A stretch of DNA of 64,000 nt from a virus: the IMG/VR virus record IMGVR_UViG_3300027741_000027, positions 62,001 through 126,000 of that record. One strand, written 5' to 3'. Of the stretch, positions 1 through 9,038 are shown piece after piece; positions within the stretch are counted from its first letter, which is position 1; every line of letters begins with the position of its first letter. The notes below the pieces were generated by a model. That model was not told where the DNA came from and made no database searches. It saw only the letters and a list, made by a program, of their open reading frames with translations. Made by a program: the position numbers and the translations under genes.

Positions 1-1971
1 GTGATCTTTTGAAGGATGATGACCGGGCGCATGCCTCATAAGATTCTTTAGCCCTCTAGAAAATTGACCAAGAGGAAGGTGCCCGTATCCAGAGGCATCT
101 CTAGCGCCCTGTAATTGACGTTCGGCCTTAAAGTAATCCCTTATTCCCATATCATCTTTTTTATGCCCAAGGGCCTTTAAAATGTCTGGGTTAATTGACC
201 CAAGTTGACTTGTATGAGGCGCAAGGAAAAACCAAGCTTCATCAACCTGATGTGGCTCCATGTCATCAGTAAAAAACTGCTTCATAAATGAAGACCTGAA
301 GTGATGACCCTTGCCGCCCTGATCAATATCTTCAAGTGCAATTTGAACAATATTCTTAATGTTCTTGCCAATGTCAGCGATTGGTTTTACTTGATGAGCA
401 AGGGGCGGAGAGTAAATAGCTGAATCAGGATGTTTAGATTCAAAGAACATTTTCTCATTACCAAAATCATAATCTTGATTAACTTTAGCATTGGTCATGC
501 GCTTGAGCCTTTTGATAAGTCGCTTAGTTGCCTCACGATGAATATCATCTGAAGTGGCATCTTCGCCAAGTTTCTTCTTTGCCTCGCGCTCTTCTTCTGC
601 CTTCATATTCAAAAGATGATGATCTGCCAAATCACTAATTTGATCATGCCTCAATCCTCCACCAATATTTTGAATATGGCGCTTAAATGGCATCATATAA
701 GGATCAAGTTCTTTATTTGCCTGCAAGTAACCGCGAGCATTATTATGTGTATCGCGGGCGTGAGTAAGAGCATTCCAAATACGAGCAGGATCATCTACTG
801 AACCGGGAAGGTGATGAAGTGCTTGATAATGCTGGGCGTGGCCGCGTTCGTGCTTATGAGGTTTCAAAAATGCATTAGAGAAGGCGTTACTAACCGCTTG
901 CTCGCGGCTTGCATCATCTAGTTCATGCCAATTAGATTTAATTCCACGGGTCATATTGGTAAGGCCGCGACTATTAAGTGGATCAACCATTTCACCATCG
1001 GCATTACGAATCCTGTGCCAATTATAAGCATTGTTATCTGCTGGAACAACGCCTGTTTCATAACCATCATTTGGATCAAGCAAATTATCAAATGATGAAT
1101 TCTTATCAAAGTTGGCATCGTTAGGAATTTTAGCCATAGGGCCGGGAACAATAGTTTGTGAAGGATGAACGGGGTGATGATAAGGCTCAGGCGCTTCGGG
1201 GTTGTCAAATATTTTTAAGAATGCAATCTTCTGCTGAGATTGTGATCCATAATAAGAATTAAATGCACCTTGACCAATAACTTCAGTAAACAATGCCTTT
1301 TGAGCAGTGTAAGTCAAAAGTGGAGCGTGAGCTTTAAATGCTCTATTGATACCAAACCAAGACCAATCACCGCCAGAGGCACCATGACCTAAAATGTCAT
1401 GAGCAATGCGAAAATCTACAATTTGATTAATGCTCCAAACGGGATGGGATGCATTGGCCCTAGAAACAGTGAAATGACCCTTTTGAGTAATATCTTCGGC
1501 CATCTCCGAGAAAGTTTTATAAGGCAAAGGGTTGTCAGTGATTTCAATCTCAATTTCATTTTGAATAATCTCTACACGACGACGACAATCTTCTGCAAGC
1601 TCAGTCCAAGCAGAAGCTGCTTTTTTATCATACATTTTGGCGTCAGCATATTCGTGCGCAATGACCTCTTGAAGATCAATGTATGAATCATGCCAAGCTG
1701 CTGCTCTTGCGTTCATAGGCATACGGAAACTATAAAGGCGCTGAATCATATGCAAAAGATTACCAGCGGCTGTTTCCTGAGTATTGCCAGTAGCTTCTAG
1801 CTTTTCACCATGAACGCTAGTGGCTTTGACCTTATAGCCATCTTTTTTATAGTCAGAAGTATGATCTACCTCCCACCCAAGATCCTGAATTTGATTCAGG
1901 ATCTCAGGCAGGGGTGTAGTAATCCCAACAAAGGCGGAAGTAACATCAATAAATTTGATGTCTTCCCACAT
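1..1971 (-). CDS. large phage protein with HDxxGH motif, partial (3' end cut)
   Basis: An open frame of 657 codons that runs off the left edge, so the C-terminus is missing. The ATG shares one base with the stop of the upstream gene (TAATG), which indicates translational coupling. Around residues 155-215 it carries RIAHDILGHG, then an aromatic stretch, TAQKALFTEVIGQG, NSYYG and QKIAFL. This H-D-x-x-G-H ... E-x-x-G-Q ... Q-K order recurs in large polyvalent phage proteins as far as I know; the enzymatic role is unknown. The C-terminal part is His-rich and helical. Probably virion-associated or injected, by analogy only. Confidence 0.85.
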   Translation of the reverse strand, partial: MWEDIKFIDVTSAFVGITTPLPEILNQIQDLGWEVDHTSDYKKDGYKVKATSVHGEKLEATGNTQETAAGNLLHMIQRLYSFRMPMNARAAAWHDSYIDLQEVIAHEYADAKMYDKKAASAWTELAEDCRRRVEIIQNEIEIEITDNPLPYKTFSEMAEDITQKGHFTVSRANASHPVWSINQIVDFRIAHDILGHGASGGDWSWFGINRAFKAHAPLLTYTAQKALFTEVIGQGAFNSYYGSQSQQKIAFLKIFDNPEAPEPYHHPVHPSQTIVPGPMAKIPNDANFDKNSSFDNLLDPNDGYETGVVPADNNAYNWHRIRNADGEMVDPLNSRGLTNMTRGIKSNWHELDDASREQAVSNAFSNAFLKPHKHERGHAQHYQALHHLPGSVDDPARIWNALTHARDTHNNARGYLQANKELDPYMMPFKRHIQNIGGGLRHDQISDLADHHLLNMKAEEEREAKKKLGEDATSDDIHREATKRLIKRLKRMTNAKVNQDYDFGNEKMFFESKHPDSAIYSPPLAHQVKPIADIGKNIKNIVQIALEDIDQGGKGHHFRSSFMKQFFTDDMEPHQVDEAWFFLAPHTSQLGSINPDILKALGHKKDDMGIRDYFKAERQLQGARDASGYGHLPLGQFSRGLKNLMRHAPGHHPSKDH

Positions 1972-2336
1972 TAGTACCTCTTACCGTGCCTGTGCGGGCG
2001 AGTCTTATTCTTCTTAATCTTTTCGGTAATTGAATTACCAATATCAAGGCCAAGACCACCAGCAAGATCAAGAGTACGAATAACAATATCCGCAAGCTCC
2101 TCTGTAAAATCCTGCTCCTGCTGTGCAGTCATGTAATTAAAGTTTGGCCCTTCAATACCTTCATATTCCTCACGATGAACCTTAAGGGCTTCGCTCACTT
2201 CGTCACCAATAAGGGCGAGCTTAACTGGAACAATGGCAAAAGGACTAATATCCTCAATATGCCAAAAACCCTTCTCATCTGAAATCTCGCAAACTTCTGC
2301 GGACAACTCATTAATCTTCTTACCTAACTTTGACAT
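1971..2336 (-). CDS. MazG-like nucleotide pyrophosphohydrolase
   Basis: 121 residues, the size of a single-domain all-alpha NTP pyrophosphatase. The E-x-x-E pair lies in LIGDEVSEAL and the second acidic motif in TEELADIVIR, matching the Mg-binding EEXXE...EXXD layout of the MazG/dUTPase fold. The tail NKTRPHRHGKRY is the usual basic end of phage MazG-like proteins. It should hydrolyse (d)NTPs to monophosphates, either trimming dNTP pools or lowering host alarmone signalling. Coupled by TAATG overlaps to genes on both sides. Confidence 0.85.
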   Translation of the reverse strand: MSKLGKKINELSAEVCEISDEKGFWHIEDISPFAIVPVKLALIGDEVSEALKVHREEYEGIEGPNFNYMTAQQEQDFTEELADIVIRTLDLAGGLGLDIGNSITEKIKKNKTRPHRHGKRY

Positions 2337-2626
2337 TACTTTCCTTCCATGGGCAAGGGTTGCCCATAGTGTAGCTGATTAAAATTCAAATCATCTGGGG
2401 CAATTGGCTCCAGATCATCGCCCCGAAGGGCATCCATTACTTTACGAACTAAATAAGGATCATCGACAGCATCATGATCCCTATCTGTCAGTCTCCATCC
2501 CCCATCAATGCGATAAACATAACCTTGCTGATCGCATTCTTCATTACCGTCAATATAAGCCTCATCCATATAAGGATCGTAGGCCCAATGATGGTAAATT
2601 TTGTGCTGTTCGGGAATTTCCTTCAT
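2336..2626 (-). CDS. hypothetical acidic protein
   Basis: 96 residues, rich in Asp, Tyr and His, not recognised. It contains GGWRLTDRDHDAVDDPYLV, and there is no signal peptide or membrane segment. Its stop overlaps the start of the MazG-like gene (TAATG), so the two are probably co-translated. Confidence 0.7.
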   Translation of the reverse strand: MKEIPEQHKIYHHWAYDPYMDEAYIDGNEECDQQGYVYRIDGGWRLTDRDHDAVDDPYLVRKVMDALRGDDLEPIAPDDLNFNQLHYGQPLPMEGK

Positions 2627-2627
2627 A

Positions 2628-2852
2628 CTAATTATTTGCTAGCTTTTCAGCCTTTTCATAATTAGCCATAGACAAATGACGAAGGCCAGTTGACTTAACT
2701 AGTTCATCAAACATCTTACCACATGTCGTACACTTGTAATAATACGTGCGCGTAGTAAGAGTGTAATCGTATTTTTTGGCCGTATGAAAATCTTGAGAAT
2801 GTAGAGTTAAACCCTCGCCACACTCAAGACAATTAAACTTATCATTAGGCAT
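2628..2852 (-). CDS. small zinc-ribbon protein
   Basis: 74 residues starting MPNDKFNCLECGEG. Two CxxC knuckles (CLEC near residue 8, CTTC near residue 42) spaced as in a rubredoxin-like zinc ribbon. I chose this ATG because it sits in TAATATG, directly behind the stop of the next zinc protein; a start 12 nt further upstream would overlap that gene. Function unknown, perhaps nucleic-acid or protein binding. Confidence 0.72.
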   Translation of the reverse strand: MPNDKFNCLECGEGLTLHSQDFHTAKKYDYTLTTRTYYYKCTTCGKMFDELVKSTGLRHLSMANYEKAEKLANN

Positions 2853-2853
2853 A

Positions 2854-3006
2854 TTAACTCGCAATCAGTTGGGATTCTAATACATACTTGTAACTGTGAA
2901 AATCCTTTGAACCACAATTTTGACAAATGGCAACGCCATCTCTAATTTTCAGTCCACAATCTCCACAGTTAACAATCTTAATTGACTTAGGAGGATTCTT
3001 AGGCAT
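2854..3006 (-). CDS. 50-aa zinc-ribbon microprotein
   Basis: A 50-residue frame beginning MPKNPPKSIKIVNCGDCG, with two CxxC pairs (CGDC, CQNC) 14 residues apart, the minimal zinc-ribbon layout. Its start lies inside the last codons of the upstream gene (8-nt overlap) and its stop is 1 nt from the next start. Position in a coupled chain plus four ordered cysteines make it a credible gene despite its length. Confidence 0.7.
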   Translation of the reverse strand: MPKNPPKSIKIVNCGDCGLKIRDGVAICQNCGSKDFHSYKYVLESQLIAS

Positions 3007-3283
3007 TTGGATCTACTACAAGCTCCTCAACTACGGGTTGAGTTGCATCAATGGCATCCACAATATCCTGAGCTTCCTTAGAAAACTTGGTCCTAGACGC
3101 TGCAATCTTGCGAATAAAGTCAATCTGAGACTCTGAAGAAACATAAGTCAAATCAGTGCCACTGGAATCAGAAATCTGAGACTCTAAATCAGCGATCCTC
3201 TGATAAGCCCTAACTAATTCTTCAGCCTTAGTTGAGTTCTGAGACTCTAAAAAGCGAATGGTTTGTTCTGTAGCAACATCCAT
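2999..3283 (-). CDS. hypothetical helical protein
   Basis: 94 residues, predicted mostly helical, with a heptad-like central part (RAYQRIADLESQI) and an acidic C-terminus. Start and stop overlap both neighbours. No recognised domain; possibly a small scaffold or accessory protein. Confidence 0.65.
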   Translation of the reverse strand: MDVATEQTIRFLESQNSTKAEELVRAYQRIADLESQISDSSGTDLTYVSSESQIDFIRKIAASRTKFSKEAQDIVDAIDATQPVVEELVVDPNA

Positions 3284-3594
3284 TACTTCTTGATCTCCTC
3301 AATGGTCTTAGCAACCTTGTCAACCTCATCCTGACTTGTAGGAATTACGATGTTAGAGCCTTCGGGAAGCTCATTAGCTGCGTCAGTAGCCTTCTGGAAA
3401 AACTCCAAAGCCTGACTGCGAGTAAGCTGAAAACGGTAGCTGCCGCTGGGTACGCGCAGGGGATTACCATCTGGTCCCTGAATTGGGAATGTCATTCCGG
3501 CAACAAAAACAAGCTCAAGAACGCCTTCCTTGCCAGCCTCTACGTCAACATTGCCAACGCTAGCTCCAACCAACTCTACTGTTGTATCAAACAC
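3283..3594 (-). CDS. hypothetical beta-rich protein, GTG start
   Basis: 103 residues starting at GTG (MFDTTVELVG). The first 60 residues alternate like beta strands (VLELVFVAGMTFPIQGPDG) and the end is helical (AKTIEEIKK). It is the first gene of the leftward operon behind the divergent promoter around 3641-3691. Not recognised. Confidence 0.65.
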   Translation of the reverse strand: MFDTTVELVGASVGNVDVEAGKEGVLELVFVAGMTFPIQGPDGNPLRVPSGSYRFQLTRSQALEFFQKATDAANELPEGSNIVIPTSQDEVDKVAKTIEEIKK

Positions 3595-3640
3595 TATATT
3601 TCTCTTTTCTTTGTTAATTTGTACTCAACTGAGTGCGTAT

Positions 3641-3669
3641 AATGTAGCAGATAATTATTTGATTTGCAA
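3641..3669 (-). promoter_or_regulatory. leftward sigma70-type promoter
   Basis: TTGCAA, 17 bp, then TACATT preceded by TGC (extended -10). The palindromic TTGCAA is also the -35 of the rightward promoter. Drives the operon starting at 3594. Confidence 0.6.
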
Positions 3670-3696
3670 ATCGGTCAAAAGTGTGTATACTGACCG
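3664..3696 (+). promoter_or_regulatory. rightward promoter with palindromic operator
   Basis: TTGCAA, 16 bp, TATACT. The spacer and -10 are bracketed by CGGTCA (3672-3677) and TGACCG (3691-3696), a perfect 6-bp inverted repeat with 13 bp between arms that would let a dimeric repressor cover the -10. Confidence 0.65.
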
Positions 3697-3736
3697 TGTG
3701 CTACAAAGCACTCCATATAATAAAGGAGCGATTTAA

Positions 3737-3928
3737 ATGAAAAAGAAGAATGTTGCATTTAAGGACAAGGGTCCCAAAGATGATGGTAGTCGCTGGCTTG
3801 TCATTGGCGAGGACGGACGACCTGTATATCAAGGCAAGGGTGTCAAGAAGTCTGATGCAGAGATGCTTGCTAGTCATCTAGTACAATCTGCTACACTTGA
3901 GATGATTGTACCTCCGACAGAAGGTTAA
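3737..3928 (+). CDS. small hypothetical basic protein
   Basis: 63 residues behind a strong AAAGGAG site. Contains SRWLVIGEDGRPVYQGKGV followed by a helix, a small beta-hairpin-plus-helix layout resembling DUF2188-type phage proteins (weak resemblance). Co-transcribed with the glycosylase-like gene 2 nt downstream. Confidence 0.7.
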   Translation: MKKKNVAFKDKGPKDDGSRWLVIGEDGRPVYQGKGVKKSDAEMLASHLVQSATLEMIVPPTEG

Positions 3929-3930
3929 TA

Positions 3931-4350
3931 ATGCAAACATTTGTACCATATGATGATTTTGAGCTTTGTGCCATGACGCTTGATAATAAGCGCCTTAATA
4001 AACAACGCATTGAGTCATTTCAAATCCTACGCGCTATTACTGATGATACTTACGGTTGGCAAAGTCACCCTGCTACAAATATGTGGCGTGGTTATGTTGG
4101 CGGCCTTGTATCTTACAGTCTTGCAATATGTCGTGAATGGCGTTTGCGTGATGGTGCTGACAATACTGACCTTGAGGGTCGCATTGCAGCATTTGGTGCA
4201 GATGACAGGCTTCCAGCATGGTGGGGTGATGAGCGTGTGCATGAATCGCACCGCTCTAACCTCTACCATAAGGAACCAACTTGGTATGAGCAGTTTTGGA
4301 TTAATCTGCCAGAGCTACCATACTTCTGGCCAACTAAAGAAGGCTACTGA
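3931..4350 (+). CDS. pyrimidine-dimer DNA glycosylase-like protein (MSMEG_6728 type)
   Basis: 139 residues. The order MQTFVPY, LDNKRLNKQRIES, QILRAI, HPATNMWRGY, ICREW, SHRSNLYHKEP and PYFWPT follows the actinobacterial MSMEG_6728 family (related to T4 endonuclease V, Pyr_excise). Members of that superfamily cut the glycosyl bond at UV dimers and nick abasic sites using an N-terminal amine; here residue 2 is Gln rather than Thr, so the catalytic mode is uncertain. Likely role: repair of sunlight damage in phage DNA. It overlaps the convergent large gene by a few bases. Confidence 0.8.
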   Translation: MQTFVPYDDFELCAMTLDNKRLNKQRIESFQILRAITDDTYGWQSHPATNMWRGYVGGLVSYSLAICREWRLRDGADNTDLEGRIAAFGADDRLPAWWGDERVHESHRSNLYHKEPTWYEQFWINLPELPYFWPTKEGY

Positions 4351-7300
4351 GTCCAGTCAGAAGGAATTGTAAGGTCGCCCGGATCATCTGGGTGTTCTAT
4401 TTTACATATTGGGCACCAAGGGTATGTTTCTTCCTGTAGGTTGCCCAGTTCTTCTGCTGTAAAATCAGTCATATACATTTGGGTCAAAAGGTCGTGCTTG
4501 CCCTCTTCGTGGTCGAAACGCTCTGATTCTTTAATGTCTTCTGCAATAGAGTTATAGATTTGAGGCCAATCGACCTTAGATTCATCAATGATGCTTGCTG
4601 TTTCATCTGCCCTTGGATCCATGCCAAAAATTTCATCAAAGCCTTCAGTAAGAGCCTGACCACCTTCGCTCATATGTTCCCGTCCCGTTGGGCGCTCATC
4701 ATAAGGAATATCATTCCATTCTTGAGCGTCTTCTAAAGCTTGTTTATTATGAGGGGCGATGACCGCCTGTGTTGCCCAAATAGCAAACTCGTTAAGCGGA
4801 GTAAAGTTCTTAACCATTTCCCTTGATTGCATGTAATGATTGTATTCATTGTCAATCATTACTTTGGTATTCCAAGTTTCCCAATTGGTTGAACCCTGAT
4901 GATCTGCTGTTTTTCCAATTCTAAGCCATTGTCCGTTATATGACTGCCACCATTTGCCTTCACCGTCTAACATAACGATTCGATTATCAATTTGAACTGG
5001 CGTGTTAATTGGAACCCCGGTTTCTAAACCGTAATCTTGCTCTTGCTGCTGTGGAATTTCAACCTGTGGCTTAGGCTCATTTTCCCACGCCGGATCAACC
5101 CTGCGCCAATAGTTTTTTGCATCATTAGGATCCATTAACCCTTTTTCAAAAATATCTTGCTTTCTTTGTTCAAATTGAACATCTCTTTTAGTTGGGAGCG
5201 GTTGTTTTCTGCCGAATAACTCTTCATATTCTTGTGCAAATTCGGGATCAGATAAATCGGGCGCAATGATATTTTCATTTTCATCAAATTCCATTAATTC
5301 ATGACCGGTCAAAAGATTGTCAATGCCTAGGGCGCCTCCCATTTCACTGCCAAAGCTATATTTGCCTTCACTGTCAGCGGTCATTCCAAGGACTTTAATC
5401 ATTTTATTGGGATCATTATCAAAAAAATTTAACAGCCTTTCTTCGTCGCCCTCTTTAAACGCCATATTTAAATTATTCATATGACCGCCATTTTCAATAA
5501 GTTTTTCAATAAGAAACACAACTAGATCTAAACTAATGTCATTAGCTATTTCGTGTTGCGTTTTGTGGGGCAGATTATTTGGATCCAATGTAATTGTTTC
5601 ACTTGAAGTTTGAACGCCTTGGGCCATTGCTGCGTCTAGTCCCGCCCACCAACTCATAATTGCCGCCTCGGTGTTTTTAGCCACCCAACCAGAAACTGGC
5701 TTAGAAACATAAAACGGATTTTGGTTTTGAGATAAAACTAGTTTTTGACGTTCGTATTTCTCCCTATCTTTTTTTAAAGTATTTGGGCGTTTGATGTAAT
5801 CTCTATGTAACTTTGGAGGTTTTTGCTTACGGAATTTATTTCGAATAGACCAAGAGAAACTAGTCTCGCCCGGATTTTCCTCGCTATACGGCGTGTTCCC
5901 TCTTTCAAGAAGCGTTTCATCAGAGGGCATTTCTGCATCAATGACAGACCAATTTTCTAATTTTGGAACGTCAAATCTTCTTTCTATTTTTCTCTTCTTT
6001 AAAAGTCGCTCAGCTTGCTCGGGACCTAATTTTTCTTTTATGCGTTCTACTTCAACCGGCGACCATTGTTTAAACTTATCGGTTCGGTAATCTCTTATTC
6101 TTTGAACCATGTCATTGGCAATACCTACTTTAATTGTTGATCCAGATTGAAATGCATAAACATAATATTGATCATTAAAATCTACCGCTCTTTTTGTAAA
6201 CATAGCGTCGCGATCATCTAAATTTGATCTAAATCTTTGTTCTAGAATAGTTGATCGCCTTGAACCTGATTGCGACAACAATTCTTTTTCGCTATCAGTC
6301 ATTGGCAGATTGGGGAATTTTTCAATTATCTTTTGTTCTAATTTTGCCATAAAATCATCATAATCAAAATTAGAAATAGAGCCTCCCTGTGCTTCTCTTT
6401 CTTCCTCAACTAAATTTTTAATTATAATCGGCAACCTTTCATTGTACGCTTTTTGTAATTTAGGATTTTTTAACTTTTCTTCGTTGCGGACTTTTATTTT
6501 AGACAAATCAGCAGTAAGCGTTCGATATAAAGAACTTTGTTCATTTATACCCATCTCTTGATATCTTCTTTTAAGAACATTTCTAATTTGTTCTTCAACT
6601 TGAGGACGACTTAAAGTCAAAACGCCATTATGCTTTTTTATATCCGCATTAACTATTTCTTTTACTAATTGAGAAACGTTGTTTTCTCTCATAAATTTAA
6701 TTTCTTCTTTAGTCCTAGCTCTTTTCAATCCCTGACTGAAATTGTCATGCATTTGACGGAACCTTGTTTTTAAAATATAAAATTCATTTTCGTTTAATCC
6801 GAGAGACTCGGCAAATACCCTTGACAAAATTTTAACTGATAATGGGGCAAAAGACGCATTACTTTGACTACGCATGTTTTCTAAATACTTTGAAATAATC
6901 TGTCTGACCGATTTTGTGGTAACGAGACTGTACAGATTTTCTAAATACTTGATTTCATCCTTATTAAAATAAGGGCTTCCATCTTCATTTTTTAATAGCT
7001 TTACATCATTAATATTTTGCCCATGACTGATGTTAGACATTTTTTCAAAGAAAATGTTTTTTGCGTTGCTATTAGCGCTTGTTATAAATTTCCAAGACCC
7101 CGCCCTAATGCCAGCCTTATCATTACGACCATTTAATTCATACCATTTCATGGCAGACTCTTGGTCATCAACGTCCTCTTGGGTATATCCTTCAGGATAC
7201 GCCTGAGGATATTCTTGAGACAATTCATTGAAATTCCACAGGGTTTGTTGATTAGGGTTAATTTCTTGATTTTGAATTTGACCTTGTTCTAACACCGAAC

Positions 7301-8696
7301 TTGCTTCTGGTTGATTATTTAAACCTAATTCTTGACCAAATTCACCAGAAAACATTTGATCAAAATTTTCATCGCTAATATTAAAGTTAGACTGCAACCA
7401 TTCTTTACCATACTCACCAAGATCTGGAGCCTTACCGCCATTGTTAGCCATAACGCCAATAAAATATGCAATAAGATCAGGAGTAATTCCGGCACTATTG
7501 GCCATAGGAATAGATTCGCACATGTGAAGAACTTTTTCTTCCTCTCCCTGTTCATTTTTAATTACAGGGAGCGTTTTTCCTTTTTGTTCTCCAATGGGAG
7601 AGGTCTGAATCATGCAGTCATCTCTGCACCAGTTAATAATCCGCGCTTCAATAACTTCAGCCGTCTTTTTCTTCATTTCGGGACTGACATAATGAATGAT
7701 CTCGCCCTGTTCATCTGCGGATCGAACAATTTTTCTATTGCGCCCATATGGAGTTGTATGATAAAACTGGTTTAGATGCTGCGGACTAAATTGTTGATCA
7801 AAAAACAGTGTTGATTGTCCTCCGGGACCTTCAATAGGAATTTCTCGCAATTCGTCTGGATCGGTATGCCATTGCCATTCCGGATTATTTTTAAATTGTT
7901 TTCTGTTCTGTTGTTTGTATCCCTGTTGGCGCGTTTTAAATCCATTTCCGGTAATGCCAACTTTAATTGCTACTGGAGAAGTAATAACATAAAGAATATG
8001 CGGACGGTCATCCATTGGAATTTTCTTTTGTGCCTTACCCCCAACAATTGTTTTTTGAAAATAATTCCAAACTAATTTTGGATCTGTATCAGGGTCAATG
8101 TATTCTATACGCTCGCTGGGGTCTTCAACTTCTTCTTTGTTGTATTTATGCATAGCCTCGTTATATTTTTCAATGCAACCTTCAAAGATATTTTTAAAAC
8201 GTTGATAATCTCCGTCATGAAGACTTTCATACAAACCGTTGCCCCAACCTTCAGGAAAAGCAGGTTGAAATCCGGTTTCATACATATCGGTATCTATCTC
8301 TTCAGCAATAAACATTACAAAGTTTGCTAGAGCTTTGTCTCTCCATCTTTTAACTCCCTTGGCAACGGGATTTTCCCATTCATAATCATCTTCAGAAGAA
8401 GAATGAGTAGATCCAGCCCTAATTCCAGCCTTATCATCCCTAAAAGGATCAAGAGGGAAGTTCTTAATAGGCTCTGATACACTATTGGGCCAATCACAAA
8501 GGGGGCAGCGACCATCAACAAGGTTGTTCTGATTGCAAGTTTTGCAAGGAGTGTCAGATTCCTTGCCCTTGCCTTCAGGGTATCCTCCGCCGGGGCGGGC
8601 TACATTTGGATAATGGTCGGGCTGAACAGCTTTGCCGGATGAATCATCTTCTCCCCAATCGGAGTCCGGCTTATGACTAAAATTCCAAAGGCTCAT
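4344..8696 (-). CDS. giant modular protein with two T5orf172/GIY-YIG-like domains
   Basis: 1450 residues. N-terminus MSLWNFSHKPD, then a zinc knuckle pair (CKTC...CPLC, about residues 51-68). A block ending DKAGIRAGS occurs near residues 88 and 528, each copy preceded by a WNF-type motif and followed several hundred residues later by a GIY-YIG-like core: YVITSPVAIKVGITGNG (about 230) and YVYAFQSGSTIKVGIAND (about 842). So the protein contains an internal duplication. Near residue 1272, STNWETWNTKVMIDNEY matches the NxETWxVxxWIDN pattern of a small phage family. A last CPIC pair lies near 1430. The helical, charged middle suggests an elongated protein. Nuclease activity is plausible but unproven. 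One large leftward gene facing 3931. Confidence 0.8.
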   Translation of the reverse strand: MSLWNFSHKPDSDWGEDDSSGKAVQPDHYPNVARPGGGYPEGKGKESDTPCKTCNQNNLVDGRCPLCDWPNSVSEPIKNFPLDPFRDDKAGIRAGSTHSSSEDDYEWENPVAKGVKRWRDKALANFVMFIAEEIDTDMYETGFQPAFPEGWGNGLYESLHDGDYQRFKNIFEGCIEKYNEAMHKYNKEEVEDPSERIEYIDPDTDPKLVWNYFQKTIVGGKAQKKIPMDDRPHILYVITSPVAIKVGITGNGFKTRQQGYKQQNRKQFKNNPEWQWHTDPDELREIPIEGPGGQSTLFFDQQFSPQHLNQFYHTTPYGRNRKIVRSADEQGEIIHYVSPEMKKKTAEVIEARIINWCRDDCMIQTSPIGEQKGKTLPVIKNEQGEEEKVLHMCESIPMANSAGITPDLIAYFIGVMANNGGKAPDLGEYGKEWLQSNFNISDENFDQMFSGEFGQELGLNNQPEASSVLEQGQIQNQEINPNQQTLWNFNELSQEYPQAYPEGYTQEDVDDQESAMKWYELNGRNDKAGIRAGSWKFITSANSNAKNIFFEKMSNISHGQNINDVKLLKNEDGSPYFNKDEIKYLENLYSLVTTKSVRQIISKYLENMRSQSNASFAPLSVKILSRVFAESLGLNENEFYILKTRFRQMHDNFSQGLKRARTKEEIKFMRENNVSQLVKEIVNADIKKHNGVLTLSRPQVEEQIRNVLKRRYQEMGINEQSSLYRTLTADLSKIKVRNEEKLKNPKLQKAYNERLPIIIKNLVEEEREAQGGSISNFDYDDFMAKLEQKIIEKFPNLPMTDSEKELLSQSGSRRSTILEQRFRSNLDDRDAMFTKRAVDFNDQYYVYAFQSGSTIKVGIANDMVQRIRDYRTDKFKQWSPVEVERIKEKLGPEQAERLLKKRKIERRFDVPKLENWSVIDAEMPSDETLLERGNTPYSEENPGETSFSWSIRNKFRKQKPPKLHRDYIKRPNTLKKDREKYERQKLVLSQNQNPFYVSKPVSGWVAKNTEAAIMSWWAGLDAAMAQGVQTSSETITLDPNNLPHKTQHEIANDISLDLVVFLIEKLIENGGHMNNLNMAFKEGDEERLLNFFDNDPNKMIKVLGMTADSEGKYSFGSEMGGALGIDNLLTGHELMEFDENENIIAPDLSDPEFAQEYEELFGRKQPLPTKRDVQFEQRKQDIFEKGLMDPNDAKNYWRRVDPAWENEPKPQVEIPQQQEQDYGLETGVPINTPVQIDNRIVMLDGEGKWWQSYNGQWLRIGKTADHQGSTNWETWNTKVMIDNEYNHYMQSREMVKNFTPLNEFAIWATQAVIAPHNKQALEDAQEWNDIPYDERPTGREHMSEGGQALTEGFDEIFGMDPRADETASIIDESKVDWPQIYNSIAEDIKESERFDHEEGKHDLLTQMYMTDFTAEELGNLQEETYPWCPICKIEHPDDPGDLTIPSDWTQ

Positions 8697-8714
8697 GTAA
8701 ATTAAGGGCGGGGA

Positions 8715-8743
8715 TTGAGACGTTCGATAGGATCTGCTAAACT
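8715..8743 (+). promoter_or_regulatory. rightward extended -10 promoter
   Basis: TTGAGA, 17 bp, TGC-TAAACT. Precedes the 8772/thyX/9723 operon. Confidence 0.6.
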
Positions 8744-8771
8744 ACAATGACTGTTAACTAGAAAGGGCATT

Positions 8772-9038
8772 ATGTTCAGACGTTTTATTAATTATATCAA
8801 AAATCGTGGACTTTGTTTTACCTCAGCGTCTCCGTCTAACAAAGTACTTCTTGCAATTTGTTCCGACCTTGACGTTGCACGTATTACGACTCCATATGGC
8901 GACGACCTAATAGATGGCATTGATAATATCGTTGCCGGTCTTACAGCGGCTTACAAGAGCGCTCAGGACAAGGGTGATGATGTTGTAATGGCAGAGATTC
9001 ACAGCATTAAGCATGAGATTATGAAGCAGGCAGCATGA
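8772..9038 (+). CDS. hypothetical protein
   Basis: 88 residues with a basic N-terminus (MFRRFINYIKNRG) and a helical C-terminal half. Its stop overlaps the thyX start (ATGA), so the two are coupled. Not recognised. Confidence 0.7.
   Translation: MFRRFINYIKNRGLCFTSASPSNKVLLAICSDLDVARITTPYGDDLIDGIDNIVAGLTAAYKSAQDKGDDVVMAEIHSIKHEIMKQAA

Noticed and set aside
7332-7775. A 147-residue rightward frame.
   Set aside because: Mirror of the 1450-residue gene; Phe/Ile-rich composition and no RBS.
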